Assembly (NCBI GenBank): GCA_964030475.1
Contig: CAXIPT010000002.1
Span: 702,138-766,137, forward strand
Length of the DNA stretch: 64,000 bases
Reading direction: 5' to 3'
Source: Tethya wilhelma
Taxonomy: Eukaryota > Porifera > Demospongiae > Tethyida > Tethyidae
The notes under the pieces are model-generated. The model made no database searches. It saw only the letters and a list, made by a program, of their open reading frames with translations, and was not told the origin of the DNA. A program made the translations under genes and the position numbers. Positions 23,102 through 34,140 of the stretch are shown one piece after another (within the stretch, counting starts at the first letter, position 1; each line of letters opens with the position of its first letter).

Positions 23102-25222
23102 CTCTCAATTGATAAGCCTTGGGATATAACCAGTCATATACCACTCAGTTTTTCAATTAAAGGTGCTATTGCACGGAAGTTGTACGCGTAGCAATTTACA
23201 CCGCGTAGTGAAGCCATAATGTGCGTAGAACAATATATGTGTATAAAAATGTGCGACCACGTGCAGTTCAAATATAAGACATGATGAGCAGTAGAAGCAC
23301 ACCAAGAGAAGGAACGGGGAAGAAAGAAGCTAGATGAGCGTAAGTCTAAGCGTATAGACGTCTAAGTATGTCAAATAGCTGCAACTTGCCACGAGGTCAC
23401 AAAGAAAAATTATGCGTACGTTGGAGTCAACGCGAAAATAGGAGCGCAAATTGCATTCCAATGACGTATTTTCAACCAATGAAATTTCAGTATTGATTTT
23501 TGGGCAATTTTTTCAAAAAGTTGCCGCTTCCGTGCAATAGCACCTTTAAGTGTACTAGAAGTGAGCATTATATTAACTACTCTTCCAAAATGAAGTTATG
23601 GCTACAAAGATATGTGCATTTTTTACTTTGTAAAAACACTTGAATCCTATCACTAAAAGTACCCGGGCTCCCACCTATAGGGGAGCTGTCCTGCCTTCTC
23701 CATAGCACTCCATTCAGTCGCAAAAATTAAGGGGACTAAAAATTGGTGGTTTGCAATTATTGGACAAAATTGCTTCCCTGATGACCGAGAGATGGATTGA
23801 GACGAGTTTTATTTTTTGGTGTTTTTTTTTTTTTTTGCTCTGTGTTGTGTTTGTGTGATCTAATAAAATGTGAAGATGTTGGTATAAAGAAAGAGTATAT
23901 GTCCCTAGGGTAGCTCGGGGATTCAATCAACAAAGTCCTTAATTCCCACCCTTCATGCTGTTCCAGGCAGTCCTGGAATGACCTATTATTACCCCAATCT
24001 CTCTCACTCTCTCTCAGACTAGTATTGCTGGCAGTCCTCCTGATGAAGAAAGGAAGGTGGAGTTTCAAAGGAACAAACAGATCATGACCGATAGTGTCAC
24101 ACAAATCATCTGCAGTAGGAGAGAGGGGGCGGGGCAAAGGGAAATCCCCTTTGTTGATGCAATGCTACAGAATTATGACTCTGAAGACAAGGTATATTCC
24201 GTATTATGTAGTTGAATGATTACTACAATGCAAGTATTCTAGCATAAAATATCTACACTGTGCAGCATGGATTAAGCTCTATAATAGTTTGACAATTGTT
24301 TAGTACATAATATACGTTGGGCATTAACCCCTATGGTTTATCCTTTAATGTGTTTGTTGTAATAGCACATATGCATAGGTTATTGGTCATTTATATCAGA
24401 TTCTGCATGACGAACCTATATCATTTCATTTAGATTGTGTCTGATGCTATCAGCTTTATGGTTGGAGGGTTCCACAATTCAGCCTATCTCCTCACGTGGA
24501 TGTTGTGGTACCTTGCTGATAACCCCACCTCCCAGAATCGCCTCAGGGCAGAGATTGATGAAGAGGTGAAAGGTGAACGAGGAGAGAGGCTCAAGGAGTA
24601 TGTTGGACGAAGTGACACGTACGTTGATACATTCTGTGTGCTTCACAATTCCTCGATTTTTGTGATCATATTCTCGATCTTCTACACCCACAGGTTTCTA
24701 CGCCAGGTCATGGATGAGACATTGCGTTATTGCAGTCTTGCTGCCTATGCTGCTCGCTATAGCAACACTGACATCGAGGTATGTGGTCACACCATCGCAG
24801 CTAAGACTCCCATCATCCATGCTCTGGGAGTGGGACTCAAGAACCACACCACCTGGAAAGATGTTGAATGGTGAATATATATAATTATATAAATAACAAA
24901 CTAGATAATACCCACCAGGATTATTGTTTCAATTGTTCAAATGTTGAATTTAATCTTCTACAGCTGGAATCCTGATCGTTTCTCAGGAGATCGTGTCTCA
25001 GCTAATGGTAGTCGTGGTCTGAAATTTTGTCCGTTTGGTGTTTCCAGCCGCAGAAAGTGTCCTGGGTATCTCTTCTCCTACTTTGAAGTGGGGGTATTCA
25101 CTGCCATCCTACTTGGACGCTTCCAGGTGGTTCCTGTAGAAGGTCAAAAGGTCAAACAGGTATTTGGAATAATAACAAAACCAAAGGAGGAGATTTATGT
25201 GTACATTCGAAAGGGGGAATGA
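22077..25222 (+). CDS. CYP20A1: CYP20-like cytochrome P450, nine exons, complete
   Basis: Exons: 22077-22181, 22261-22328, 22386-22558, 22615-22769, 22831-23007, 24018-24191, 24434-24618, 24694-24870, 24964-25222. All junctions are GT-AG and the sum is 1473 bp, 490 residues. The N-terminus carries a membrane anchor (about residues 12-33). The family match is to CYP20: VTSFWWGKTHVVSV near residue 85, HALGVGLKNHTTW near 395, WNPDRFS, and the C-terminal VPVEGQ block. The ExxR motif is present as ETLR. The I-helix lacks the usual AGxDTT (it reads VGGFHNSAY). The heme loop FGVSSRRKCPG keeps Cys and the Arg two before it but lacks the usual Phe and Gly. Human CYP20A1, as I recall it, is also atypical in both places. 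It is a heme monooxygenase-fold protein, probably ER-anchored, of unknown substrate. Confidence 0.85.
23020..23103. repeat. (TC)n microsatellite in P450 intron 5
   Basis: About 40 TC units beginning 12 bp after the exon 5 donor. Confidence 0.9.
23161..23545. mobile_element. PiggyBac-type MITE with TTAA duplication
   Basis: The TIR AGGTGCTATTGCACGGAAG (23161) is inverted at 23545, with nearly all of 19 bp matched. It is flanked by TTAA (23157-23160, 23546-23549). The 385-bp length has no ORF. It is inserted in intron 5 of the P450 gene. Confidence 0.8.
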
Positions 25223-26220
25223 TTAATGGGGAACCCTGTGCAAATTGCACCTGCACTTTGGTTAAAGTTTGTGGACATAACATGCAATAATTATTATTGA
25301 TTTTTTTGTATGATTATTTTTATATTGAACAAACTTGAGTTTTAAATCTATAGAATCTGATACTTTTTGTATGTAAAGTTATGGTACCTATATTAATTTT
25401 ATCTCTTTCTAAGTTTGAGTGCCTTAATTTGCTTGTCTGAATTCAGTGATGGTATTGTGATGTGATGTTATATTACTTCTGAATCATTGAAGGGACAGTG
25501 CATGTTATCTAAAGTGCTAAGATGTCCCTCCAGCGATGGTGTCTTATCTCTCTCCCTTTTTCTCTCTGCCCCCCAAGTACCTCCTTCACCCACTGCCGTG
25601 GATTGGGACAGACAGCAGCTGAGTCTCCATATATAGCCTTCCCCAACATTATAGTTTTTTTTCTAGCAGCAATGATTGCATTAATGGTGATTCCAATATA
25701 TAGAATAGGTTCCCTTTAATTATTGATATTCTATATAGCTAGCGCTGCAGCTGTTTCTTGCATTCTGCTGCAACTTCGAACACTCCCTACCGAGTGCTCT
25801 AGGCCCTTGAAGATTCTGCCAGAATTCTTGGTGCATGCAGTTATAGAAAACTTCCTATTAAAAATTAATGACGTAGACATAATTCAAGTTCAGTCAACCT
25901 TGAAAACTATGATTTCCTGTATATAATATGAGCGTAATGACTGTTTTAGAGAGATTTTTCTATGTGATGGACTGAGGAGTGGACTCTCAGCCTCACTCGC
26001 ACACACACACACACAGAGTCAGACCCAGAAGAGAGGTTGGAAAGAAAGAAATTGATGATCAGGCTTGCTCATGGAGCAAACAAATTAATTGTCAATTAAT
26101 GTGATGATCCTATTAATGATATTTATAGTCATAGCTTAATTTGCAACCCACGAAGTTTAAATTCTACGCCAGACTACGGTATAATTCGTGCTGCCCCACC
26201 CACCTCTTACGTAACGGTGG
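25223..26220. other. P450 3' flank and spacer
   Basis: No gene recognised. A short (CA)n lies at about 25999-26015. Open frames here lack splice context or family resemblance. Confidence 0.4.
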
Positions 26221-26249
26221 GTGGGGCTGTCTATTTCCGGTGCCGTTGT

Positions 26250-26908
26250 AAAGATGCCCGTTGGTGTCGAGCAATGGCGGGCTGCTACAGGCGCCCTGAA
26301 CGCTAGTAAAGGATGGCCCCACAGATACCGACACAGTTTCAAGACCTCTACTTCTGTTTGTGACTCCCATCTCCTTTATTTACCGCCTGGAAAGACTACT
26401 ACCCTGTTTTGGTGTTCATGTGCTCACCCCTCCTTTACAGGGTGTACTCTGTGTGTGTGGCTATCATAACGTTCTTGGTCAATGGCCACAGAGATATTGC
26501 TGACCTATGTATCAGTACAAGTATGTATAGAAATGAATACAATGTTATGTATGCATGCCTTACAAGTATAATTTATGTACAAGGTAAGTAGCAAGTTTAA
26601 GCTAGCCACTGAAATTTTTGTTACTCCAGGAATTTCTACTGATATCAGTGCTTCATTCATTATGAATGTTGGTGTTCTTCAGCTTCTGTTAGTCAGTTTG
26701 AATGCCCTTCTATATGCTCTGTTAGTGGTAGTGGTGGGATTCATGTGTATCAGAAGATACCAAGATAACAACAAACAAGGAGGAATTCTTATACCACAAC
26801 AACAACAACCCTATTTGGACTTTGTACCACATTGTGAGGTCATTTACGACCCAACAACTTACTATGTATTTGCTACTCTATCAGTGAGAGGTCTCAACTT
26901 GGAATGTA
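26250..26908 (+). CDS. Putative small single-pass membrane protein, exons uncertain
   Basis: A likely last coding exon begins after TTACTCCAG (26630) and runs to about 26908 before GTAAGC. It encodes a hydrophobic stretch (LLLVSLNALLYALLVVVVGF) followed by CIRRYQ and a polar tail with QQQQ. The pattern is one TM segment plus a basic stop-transfer and cytoplasmic tail. Upstream, 26440-26522 is open (VAIITFLVNGHRDIADL) between a possible acceptor and a weak donor. An ATG at 26252 starts MPVGVEQWRAATGALNA. The three pieces may form one gene, but I cannot prove the joins and recognise no family. Confidence 0.35.
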
Positions 26909-27129
26909 AGCAAGTTTCGAGTTTATTGCTAACATGTTTAGTTTCATACATGTATGAATCATACGTACGGTAGTACGTATTATAGTAGGAATGGGCTAAC
27001 TGCCATATAGACACAATACGAAATGTTTATCAACATATGGCAGACAAAGTTAAACCTTCAAACTTGCTCAGAAGCTCTCTTAGACAGATTACCAACTGTA
27101 TATAAGGCATAAAGCTGAAATATGTATAT

Positions 27130-28343
27130 GTTAGAACATGCCTACCAGGGCTGTACGTGAAATGCACGAGGTAATATTGAATAAACCCGAGGGTTTAGTC
27201 AATATTACCGAGTGTTTTTCGAAGTAGCAGTCGTTCCGCCAACGGAGAGATCACGTGAATTTATTTACACGATGACGTCATTTATCTACTAAAATTCAGC
27301 TAACTTAGACGATAGTAGGTAGAGGTACAAAAGCAGCTCATACTCGATTTTTAGAGCAATTGGAGCCAAAAGAACTTGACACAACACTGTAGGTATGTTT
27401 TTACAACATATATGAGCTATAACTAAGAGCATTTAGCGTGCCATATTTTTTTTACCAGCTGATTTTGTGAGCAATCTTGTTTACTTACCATGAGTGATGA
27501 AAATTGTACGCACGCTAGCACTCACAAAAATGGTGAGAACAACTCAATGATTTATGTTTGCAGTGCAGCAGCTATCTAGGCATGTAGACACCAAGTCTGG
27601 GAGCTGAGTCTAGTGCACAAAATGGTCACCGGATTGAAGTTACTGCTCTTGTACAGAGACAAGTGAACCAAACAAGCACACTTCAAGATTCATAAAATCA
27701 GATCATTGATATTATTGACAGTAAAAACTACTTCACAATCACTACTCTGTACTTCTTCACATGTAGCACCACTGTTTTCCTTCTGCAAGTCTCTCCTGAT
27801 AGTTTACAAGTCAATTGTTAGTTGCTGTGTTGAAAATCACCATTTTATTAATAACTATCAATAATTTACAGTTCCCGGCGACGACCCTTACCAACCTCAA
27901 TACATTATGATACTGTATTCTTGTACCGTTTATTTTTCACTCTCTTTTTATGGGAACAAGCCAATTATTCCATATATAGATGCTTTGATACATCTATTAT
28001 TAGTACTCAAAGCATTATGTCACAAAGCAATGCACAAAATAGTCTCCGGATAGTTTTTTGTCCAGAGTGTAGTTTGCAGGTTTAGGCTTGCAAGACCACA
28101 CTTTTTGAGGTATACTTGAGAAAATTTGAATAGTAAGTGATTGAAACAATGTACTATCAATATAAAGTAAGCTTGTAGCTATAGATAAAACCTGGATAGA
28201 AAAATTCCTATGTGAATAATTAATGAGCTTGCTTCATGGGCGCCATTTTTTTACTTCCGGTGTAAATAAAATTGTACTACGTGCATTGGGGCGCGTTCCA
28301 TTGGCGGAACGACTGGTAGAGCACGCAGTAGGCATGTTCTAAC
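27130..28343. mobile_element. Inverted-repeat element, TIR GTTAGAACATGCCTAC
   Basis: A perfect 16-bp TIR lies at 27130-27145 and 28328-28343. A second inverted pair, GTCGTTCCGCCAA / TTGGCGGAACGAC, lies further in at both ends. Near the left end, 27169-27213 is a palindrome-like hairpin (GGTAATATTGA ... TCAATATTACC). No ORF of note in 1.2 kb. Confidence 0.65.
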
Positions 28344-28354
28344 CAACTTGTATC

Positions 28355-28745
28355 ATGGCGCTTCGAGTTCTCACTACTTTCTTTCTAGTTTTGAGTATAG
28401 TATAGGCTCAAGCGCTTACTTTAGGCGCTGAAGGTCAAGACACAGACAATTGTGACAGCTCGCACGCTAAAAATTTGAACTTGAAACGGGTACCAGAGAC
28501 TATCTTCGAAGAAAAACAACACCAGCGTTGTCTTCTAGTAGTCTTCTGAAGAATCTCAAGCGCTACAGTCTCTTTTCACTGGATAGTTCTTGGTTTTTTT
28601 CAACTTGCTGTGTATATTCCACCGGATTTCCTGTGGAATATCGAGATATTTCCCTGCGGTTGAGTGCGGTCAGTATCTACATGTCAACTAATATTTCCCT
28701 GTCGGCGCCTTTGAAAGTATGGCTTCCCATGATACAATATTCCAA
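28355..28745 (+). pseudogene. Possible remnant of a secreted-protein exon
   Basis: An ATG at 28355 opens MALRVLTTFFLVLSIV, a good signal-peptide core, then TAG, then an open AQALTLGAEGQ... stretch in the same frame, with further stops after about 50 codons. Either the stop kills a former first exon or a splice site precedes it. No family recognised. Confidence 0.25.
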
Positions 28746-29215
28746 TAGAACTCGTTGAGAGCGCTGTGGTCAGAAGCTATACCCATGCAGTTTTGTTCTC
28801 ACTTACTTCCTTACTGACTTACTTGAACGCCATTTCTAGAGAAACAAAATGCATTGAGCTAGTTTTGACTACACAAAGTAACTTGTTTTCATAGGAATTA
28901 GGATCTTTTACACTCGCTTACTGCCTAAATATGCTAAACAAGAGCTAAAAAGTTTTAAAACTTTGTACTGTAAATTCATGCACTTCACTGCAGCCATCTT
29001 GCAAGTAGAGTTCAAAAGTCGTCTATTCATGTGGCATTAAATCCGCATGCGCATTATTTAGCCTCTTACTCTGCATAAATTTTACTACTGCTCTAAGTTT
29101 TTTGTAGGGACTAACCAATCTCTGATAGCCTCCAGACTTTACTGTTGAAAAAAGTGAATGAACAAGTATAGTAAAAATTTCATAAAAACGGCACATGGCT
29201 AATTCATTTTAAAGC

Positions 29216-29786
29216 CAAGTTTTGCTCTATAAATTCTAAACTAAGGGTTATAGAGTAAGCGACCAATTAACGACTTGCCTGTAGGTGATGCTGCCTTATT
29301 GGTATCACAAGATAGCCCATAAAAAATTACCCCTGGTTGTGCAAACTTCAAGCCCCGCCCACTCACTAGTAAGGCTTCTTGACGTCATAAAGGGGTGTGT
29401 CCGAAGACTGCAGTTTTCGGGCAAAATCATCACACTTCGGACATCGGCTCAACGAGACCTTGAAACCTATGCTAGAGCTACCAAATCTGGAGATCTACAA
29501 GTTCAGTCTTTCTTCTGTTTATATTCCAAGAGAGAAGTTGGTTGCAAGTAGCCATGTCTCAAAAATAGCCGTCATATCGTCGAGGTCGAGTCATCAAAAA
29601 TCGGACGTTTTTTTATACTATATTTTCCCTATTTTCACTAGATTTAGCCAGCTGCAGAGGTACCAAGCAGGTTTTGAGGTGATAGAAATGTAGATCAGCT
29701 TATTAGTAGCTTCTCTGTGCATTTTAATTGATGTTGTATTTGCCAATATGATGCCAGTTGTCCATTTATTTACACTATGACCCATA
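29216..29786. other. Spacer between F1 copies
   Basis: No feature recognised, apart from 29724-29786, which matches the 95-bp unit duplicated at 30744-30933. Confidence 0.4.
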
Positions 29787-30742
29787 TCATACGTACGGTA
29801 GTACGTATAGTAGGAATGGGTCGACTGTCCCATAGACACAATACAAAATGTTTATGCTCATAAATTTTCAGAGAATGACAGCTAAGCCTTCAGACATGGA
29901 TTAAAGCCTCCCTTGGATAGTTTTCTAACTGCATGCATCAACAAAACTCACAGAAACTTTCTAGAGCACTCTGGAGAGAGCGCTGGCGGGAAGCCACAAC
30001 AGTGCAATTTTGTTTTCTTCTTCCTTCCTTCCTTCCTTCCTTCCTAACTGACAAACTTGAACGCGATTTCCAGACAAACAAAAGGCATTCAGCCAGCTTT
30101 AACTGTACAGTGCAACTTGACTTCATCCGAACTACGTCCTTTTATACTCGTTTGGTGCTTAAAAGCTATATTACAAACAAAATCTAGGCATTTTAAAAAC
30201 TCTGGTATAAAATACTGTACTTGCATGTAGCCATCTTGATGTTGGTAAAGGTCGTCAACAGACCACGTGGTTTGCATGCATCTAATGCACATGCGCATCC
30301 AGTGTACTTGAAAGCAGTAGCTCATGCTTTTTGTAGAGACTGACCAGTCTCTGAAAGCTTATACTCCATTGCAATTGAGCACCTTAGTGTTGAAAAAAGT
30401 AAACAAACAAGTATAGTAAAAATTTCATAAAAATTAACAGTGTAGGAATGGGCAGTGCTGTAAAAAGGAAGGAAACAAGGCTGGGACTATAAATTTCGGC
30501 ACATGACTACTTCATTTTCAAAGTTTTCCAAGCTCACATAGGTTGCCTGTATACCTTCTAATTTATTTAAATAAACCATGACTTAATTGGAATCAGAATT
30601 TTAATCATGATTCTATGATAGAGCGAACCATGGAAATGAAGTAGTCATGTGCCGAAATTTATAGTCCCAGCCTTGTTTCCTTCCTTTTTACAGCACTGCC
30701 CATTCCTACACTGTTAATTTTTATGAAATTTTTACTATACTT
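29787..30742. mobile_element. F1 copy 10, right arm truncated
   Basis: A full left arm runs from 29787 to about 30525. The right arm is represented only by its inner part, 30637-30742. Confidence 0.75.
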
Positions 30743-30743
30743 G

Positions 30744-30933
30744 TCAATATATGAGTGCAACTTGGAAATCAGTGGCATTTTGATGTTGTATTTGCCAATA
30801 TGATGCCAGTTGTCCATTTATTTACACTATGACCCATATCAATATATGAGTGCAACTTGGAAATCAGTGGCATTTTGATGTTGTATTTGCCAATATGATG
30901 CCAGTTGTCCATTTATTTACACTATGACCCATA
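30744..30933. repeat. 95-bp tandem duplication between two F1 copies
   Basis: The units 30744-30838 and 30839-30933 read the same. The last about 65 bp of the unit also precede the previous F1 copy (29724-29786). In all three places the unit ends directly at an F1 outer end or at another unit. Confidence 0.8.
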
Positions 30934-31638
30934 TTATACGTACGGTAGTACGTATAGTAGGAATGGGCCGCCTGTCCCATAGACACAATACAAAATGTTG
31001 GTCACTATAAAAATCTAGTCAAACAAAATTAAACCTTCAAAGCTGCTCAGAGGCTCATACTGACAGATTACCAACTGCATGCAAGGCCTAAAGCTCACAA
31101 AAACTTTCCTCAGCACTCGTAGAGAGCGCTAGTGAGAAGCCACCATAGTGCCATTTTTGTCCTAACGTACGTACTTTCTGACTGACTTACTTGAAAAGGA
31201 TTTCCAGAGAACCAGAATGTGTTGAGCCAACTTTGACAGCACAAAGTAAGTTCTTTTCATAGGTACTACATTCCTTGATACTCATTTTAATCTCAAATAG
31301 GCCTAAACAAAAACTAGAAAGCTTTGAAACTTAGTGTATAAATTCATGTACTTCAATACAGCCATCTTCATATGTAGAGTTCAAAGGTTATCTATACACG
31401 TGGCATCATTATGCGCATGCGCATTAGCCTCCTCCAGCATGCATTGTAGCTGCTACTCAAGCTTTTTGCAGGGACTAACCAGTCTCTGATAGTCACCACA
31501 CTATAGTGTTGAAAAAAGTGAATGAACAAGTAGTAAAAATTTCAAAAAAATGAGTAGTGTAGGAATGGGCAGTGCGGTAAAAAGTATTGGAACAAGGCAT
31601 GTCTCAATTTCGGCACATGACTACTTCATTTTTATGCC
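30934..31638. mobile_element. F1 copy 11, left arm ending at an assembly gap
   Basis: A full-length left arm from the outer palindrome (about 30935) to GACTACTTCATTTTTATGCC, cut by N. Confidence 0.75.
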
Positions 31639-31738
31639 NNNNNNNNNNNNNNNNNNNNNNNNNNNNNNNNNNNNNNNNNNNNNNNNNNNNNNNNNNNNNN
31701 NNNNNNNNNNNNNNNNNNNNNNNNNNNNNNNNNNNNNN
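31639..31738. other. Assembly gap (100 N)
   Basis: Exactly 100 N, the usual placeholder for a gap of unknown size. Confidence 0.99.
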
Positions 31739-31960
31739 TGGCTATAGTGGTTATATCCACAAAAATATTAATTAACACGAGCGGAAGTCACACATTCTTG
31801 TGGTTTTTTAGCGTGCAATAATTAATCAATGCGCATGCGCAGTTCATTTGAGCGCGAAATGCAATCACATGCACAATGACGTCAGTCATAAATAGGAGAA
31901 GTTCGAAGGAGGAGATCAGAGAAGACTGAAAACTGCTGGTGTGTCTTGAGATTGAGTATA
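31739..31960. promoter_or_regulatory. Upstream-like segment shared with genes A and A'
   Basis: 31752-31800 (ATCCACA...TATTAA...ACACGAGCGGAAGTCACA) closely matches the sequence upstream of gene A (about 41583-41625) and the inverted one before gene A' (about 62505-62560). It contains GCGGAAGT, an ETS-type core, and further on TGACGTCA (about 31878), a CRE-type site. No gene start follows that I can recognise. Confidence 0.4.
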
Positions 31961-32575
31961 TAGTGTCACTGTAAGAGACAACAGACAACAAAAATAGTGA
32001 GTTCCAGCCTAACTTATCAGTATCATTACATGTAGCATGAGTATTAGGGGAAGAGACTCAGTAACTTTGTGAGAGCAGAGCAAAGAATCAGTTTGTGCTT
32101 CAGTTGGGTTGAGTATTAATGTACAGATATAAGCTAGCGAATTTTGATCCTTTAGCCTAACTGGTCAATATATACTCTGCTCTATCCTGCATGGGATTAG
32201 CGATATCAGATTGGAATTAAATACCCTCTTGGAATAAAAAATTATATGCTTTCACCAGTTAAAGCAAAAGTCATTCACTCCCATTCACACGATAATAATA
32301 TTATAGTCTTTGGCGATTCTAACGAGTCTTGTTTGACGAAAATCCACTGAGGGGTTATGGAGATAATCCATGTTAAAAATTTAACCCCGTATTTCCCGTA
32401 TAGCATTATGCTGATTTTGGTGCGTGCAGAATTAAATTTCAATGTATAGCGTGGCACGTGCTAACTGCATGTTACTACTGTGGAGAAACAAGAGGAGTAG
32501 CGATGGTAAGTAAGTTTCATCCCTGCTAATTTTGAGGTGCTAGTTCCAAATCTGCTACTATTTTCTAGTCAAAAC

Positions 32576-33203
32576 TTAAATTTTACCAAGGTTTATGTTA
32601 GTTTTTGTGGATCCGAAATGGATATATACAACCAAGTTGCATGTAGAATCGGAACTTCTGGACCTTTAGATTGTACAGATAAGAACTGGACGTCTTTTAA
32701 TATCGTACGGAATGGTCCAGACACCGTTTTATGCAATTTGTTGTGTTTTTCCTAGGCTTCAACTCTCAGAGCCAAACAAACTAAATAAGACAACTGATAA
32801 GTAAGTAGATTGATGCTGTTGCTAGTGTGTGAATACAGGTTTTCTAATAGTTGCCCAGTATAACTAGCTAGTCACGCTGTGTGCAATTTTGCTACAGGAT
32901 TATGCCAGAAGTACTGTTTACCCTTATTGTCAGAAGATTGGGCTGTCAATTGATAAATTCAATGAATGTGCCAGCACAAGCCCTACACTAAATACCTTTA
33001 GTAGGTTAGGTAGTTCATTTCCGGTTGTATCAAACATAACAAAAGGAGCTGTCTATGAGCTTGATATGCTTAGGCGAGAACGCAGTTTGTCATGGATTCA
33101 GTTTTATGATCAGATGAAAGTACTTTGTGATCCAACATTCACAGAAACATTTAATTCTTTTAAGAGATCTGTCGTCGAACACAAAAGAAAAGAGCAGAAC
33201 TGA
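32576..33203 (+). CDS. Unrecognised exons
   Basis: The best segment begins after GCTACAG at 32898 and is open to a stop at 33203, about 100 residues, polar with a basic end (EHKRKEQN). A second open piece is at 32577-32755 after a TTTTCTAG acceptor. A short one at 32756-32800 ends before GTAAGT. The phases do not join cleanly. No family recognised. Confidence 0.3.
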
Positions 33204-34140
33204 CTCGCAATAAGAATAATTATCATAAAGAACTGGAAGAGTTTTTAATGCAGGAGTTTTATACTTGTAGATCTAGGCCCAAAGATTCTTATAGTACCAC
33301 AGTTAAAGGCTCAGAACTCTCTAAAATACAGAGAGCACTATAGAAAAGGAACAAGCAAAAACTGAACTGTTAAGTCTTAAGTTATACTCTTAGCATAAAA
33401 ATTGACAACAGTGCTATTGATAATGCTGAACTTTCTCAAAGTAAATTTGCTACTAAACTAGATGAACTATAATTATACAGCACAAAATAGCTAGAGGTAT
33501 TGGTGACTGAAAGTAAATGCTGCTCATGAAGAGCATTATTTTATATACCTCTTATTGACCTAAAAAGGTCACTTGAACTCTTGTATCAATGAGAAATTCC
33601 ATTGTGTATTGTGTGTTAAGTGTTCAATGTGTAAAAAATAACTATTCAATTTTAAGGTTTCATTGGTGCAACAGTTTGTATTGGAAAATTGTACTTATAA
33701 AATTTAACACTAAAAATTATAACTTGAAGTAGGAATAAGCTATCATTAGTCACATTCGCACCAGATCTAGAATGTTTCAAAAAGATTTTTATATATATAT
33801 TAGGTATGTTGTAGTTTTGTAATCAAAAAAATCATCTGGTATCGCTAATGGGATTTGTGGACAGCCTAGCTACCCCCACTTTGTCTCACGATATCAGTTT
33901 GCAAGGGCTACTGGAGTATTAATGTTGATGAGTACTACATTGATAGTGTATGTTATAAACAGTAGAAATAGAACTAGCTACAGTTGTTTAAGTAGAAAAC
34001 AGTGAAAAAAATTTGACCTAATACTGCATGGCATGTTAAGTGTTCTCAAAATGAAGCTTATACATAGAATTTGGTCCTAATGTGCATCATAAAATGTAAA
34101 TTAATTTTAACACAGTTTACAAAATTAATAGTTAATGAGA
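33204..34140. other. AT-rich spacer
   Basis: No gene, RNA or transposon recognised. Confidence 0.4.

Larger units (their letters stand above)
26951..29215. mobile_element. F1 copy 9, split by about 1.6 kb of other sequence
   Basis: The outer palindrome is at about 26958 and the arm runs to about 27118. It resumes at about 28749 (GAGAGCGCTGTGGTCAGAAGC) and continues to the inner block at about 29190-29215. Confidence 0.65.

Noticed and set aside
27130..28343. Considered as a gene region because of its size between F1 parts
   Set aside because: Perfect terminal inverted repeats and absence of splice-bounded frames make it a transposon.
30934..31775. ORFs running through the N tract
   Set aside because: Open only because N is untranslatable. 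The flanking sequence is F1.
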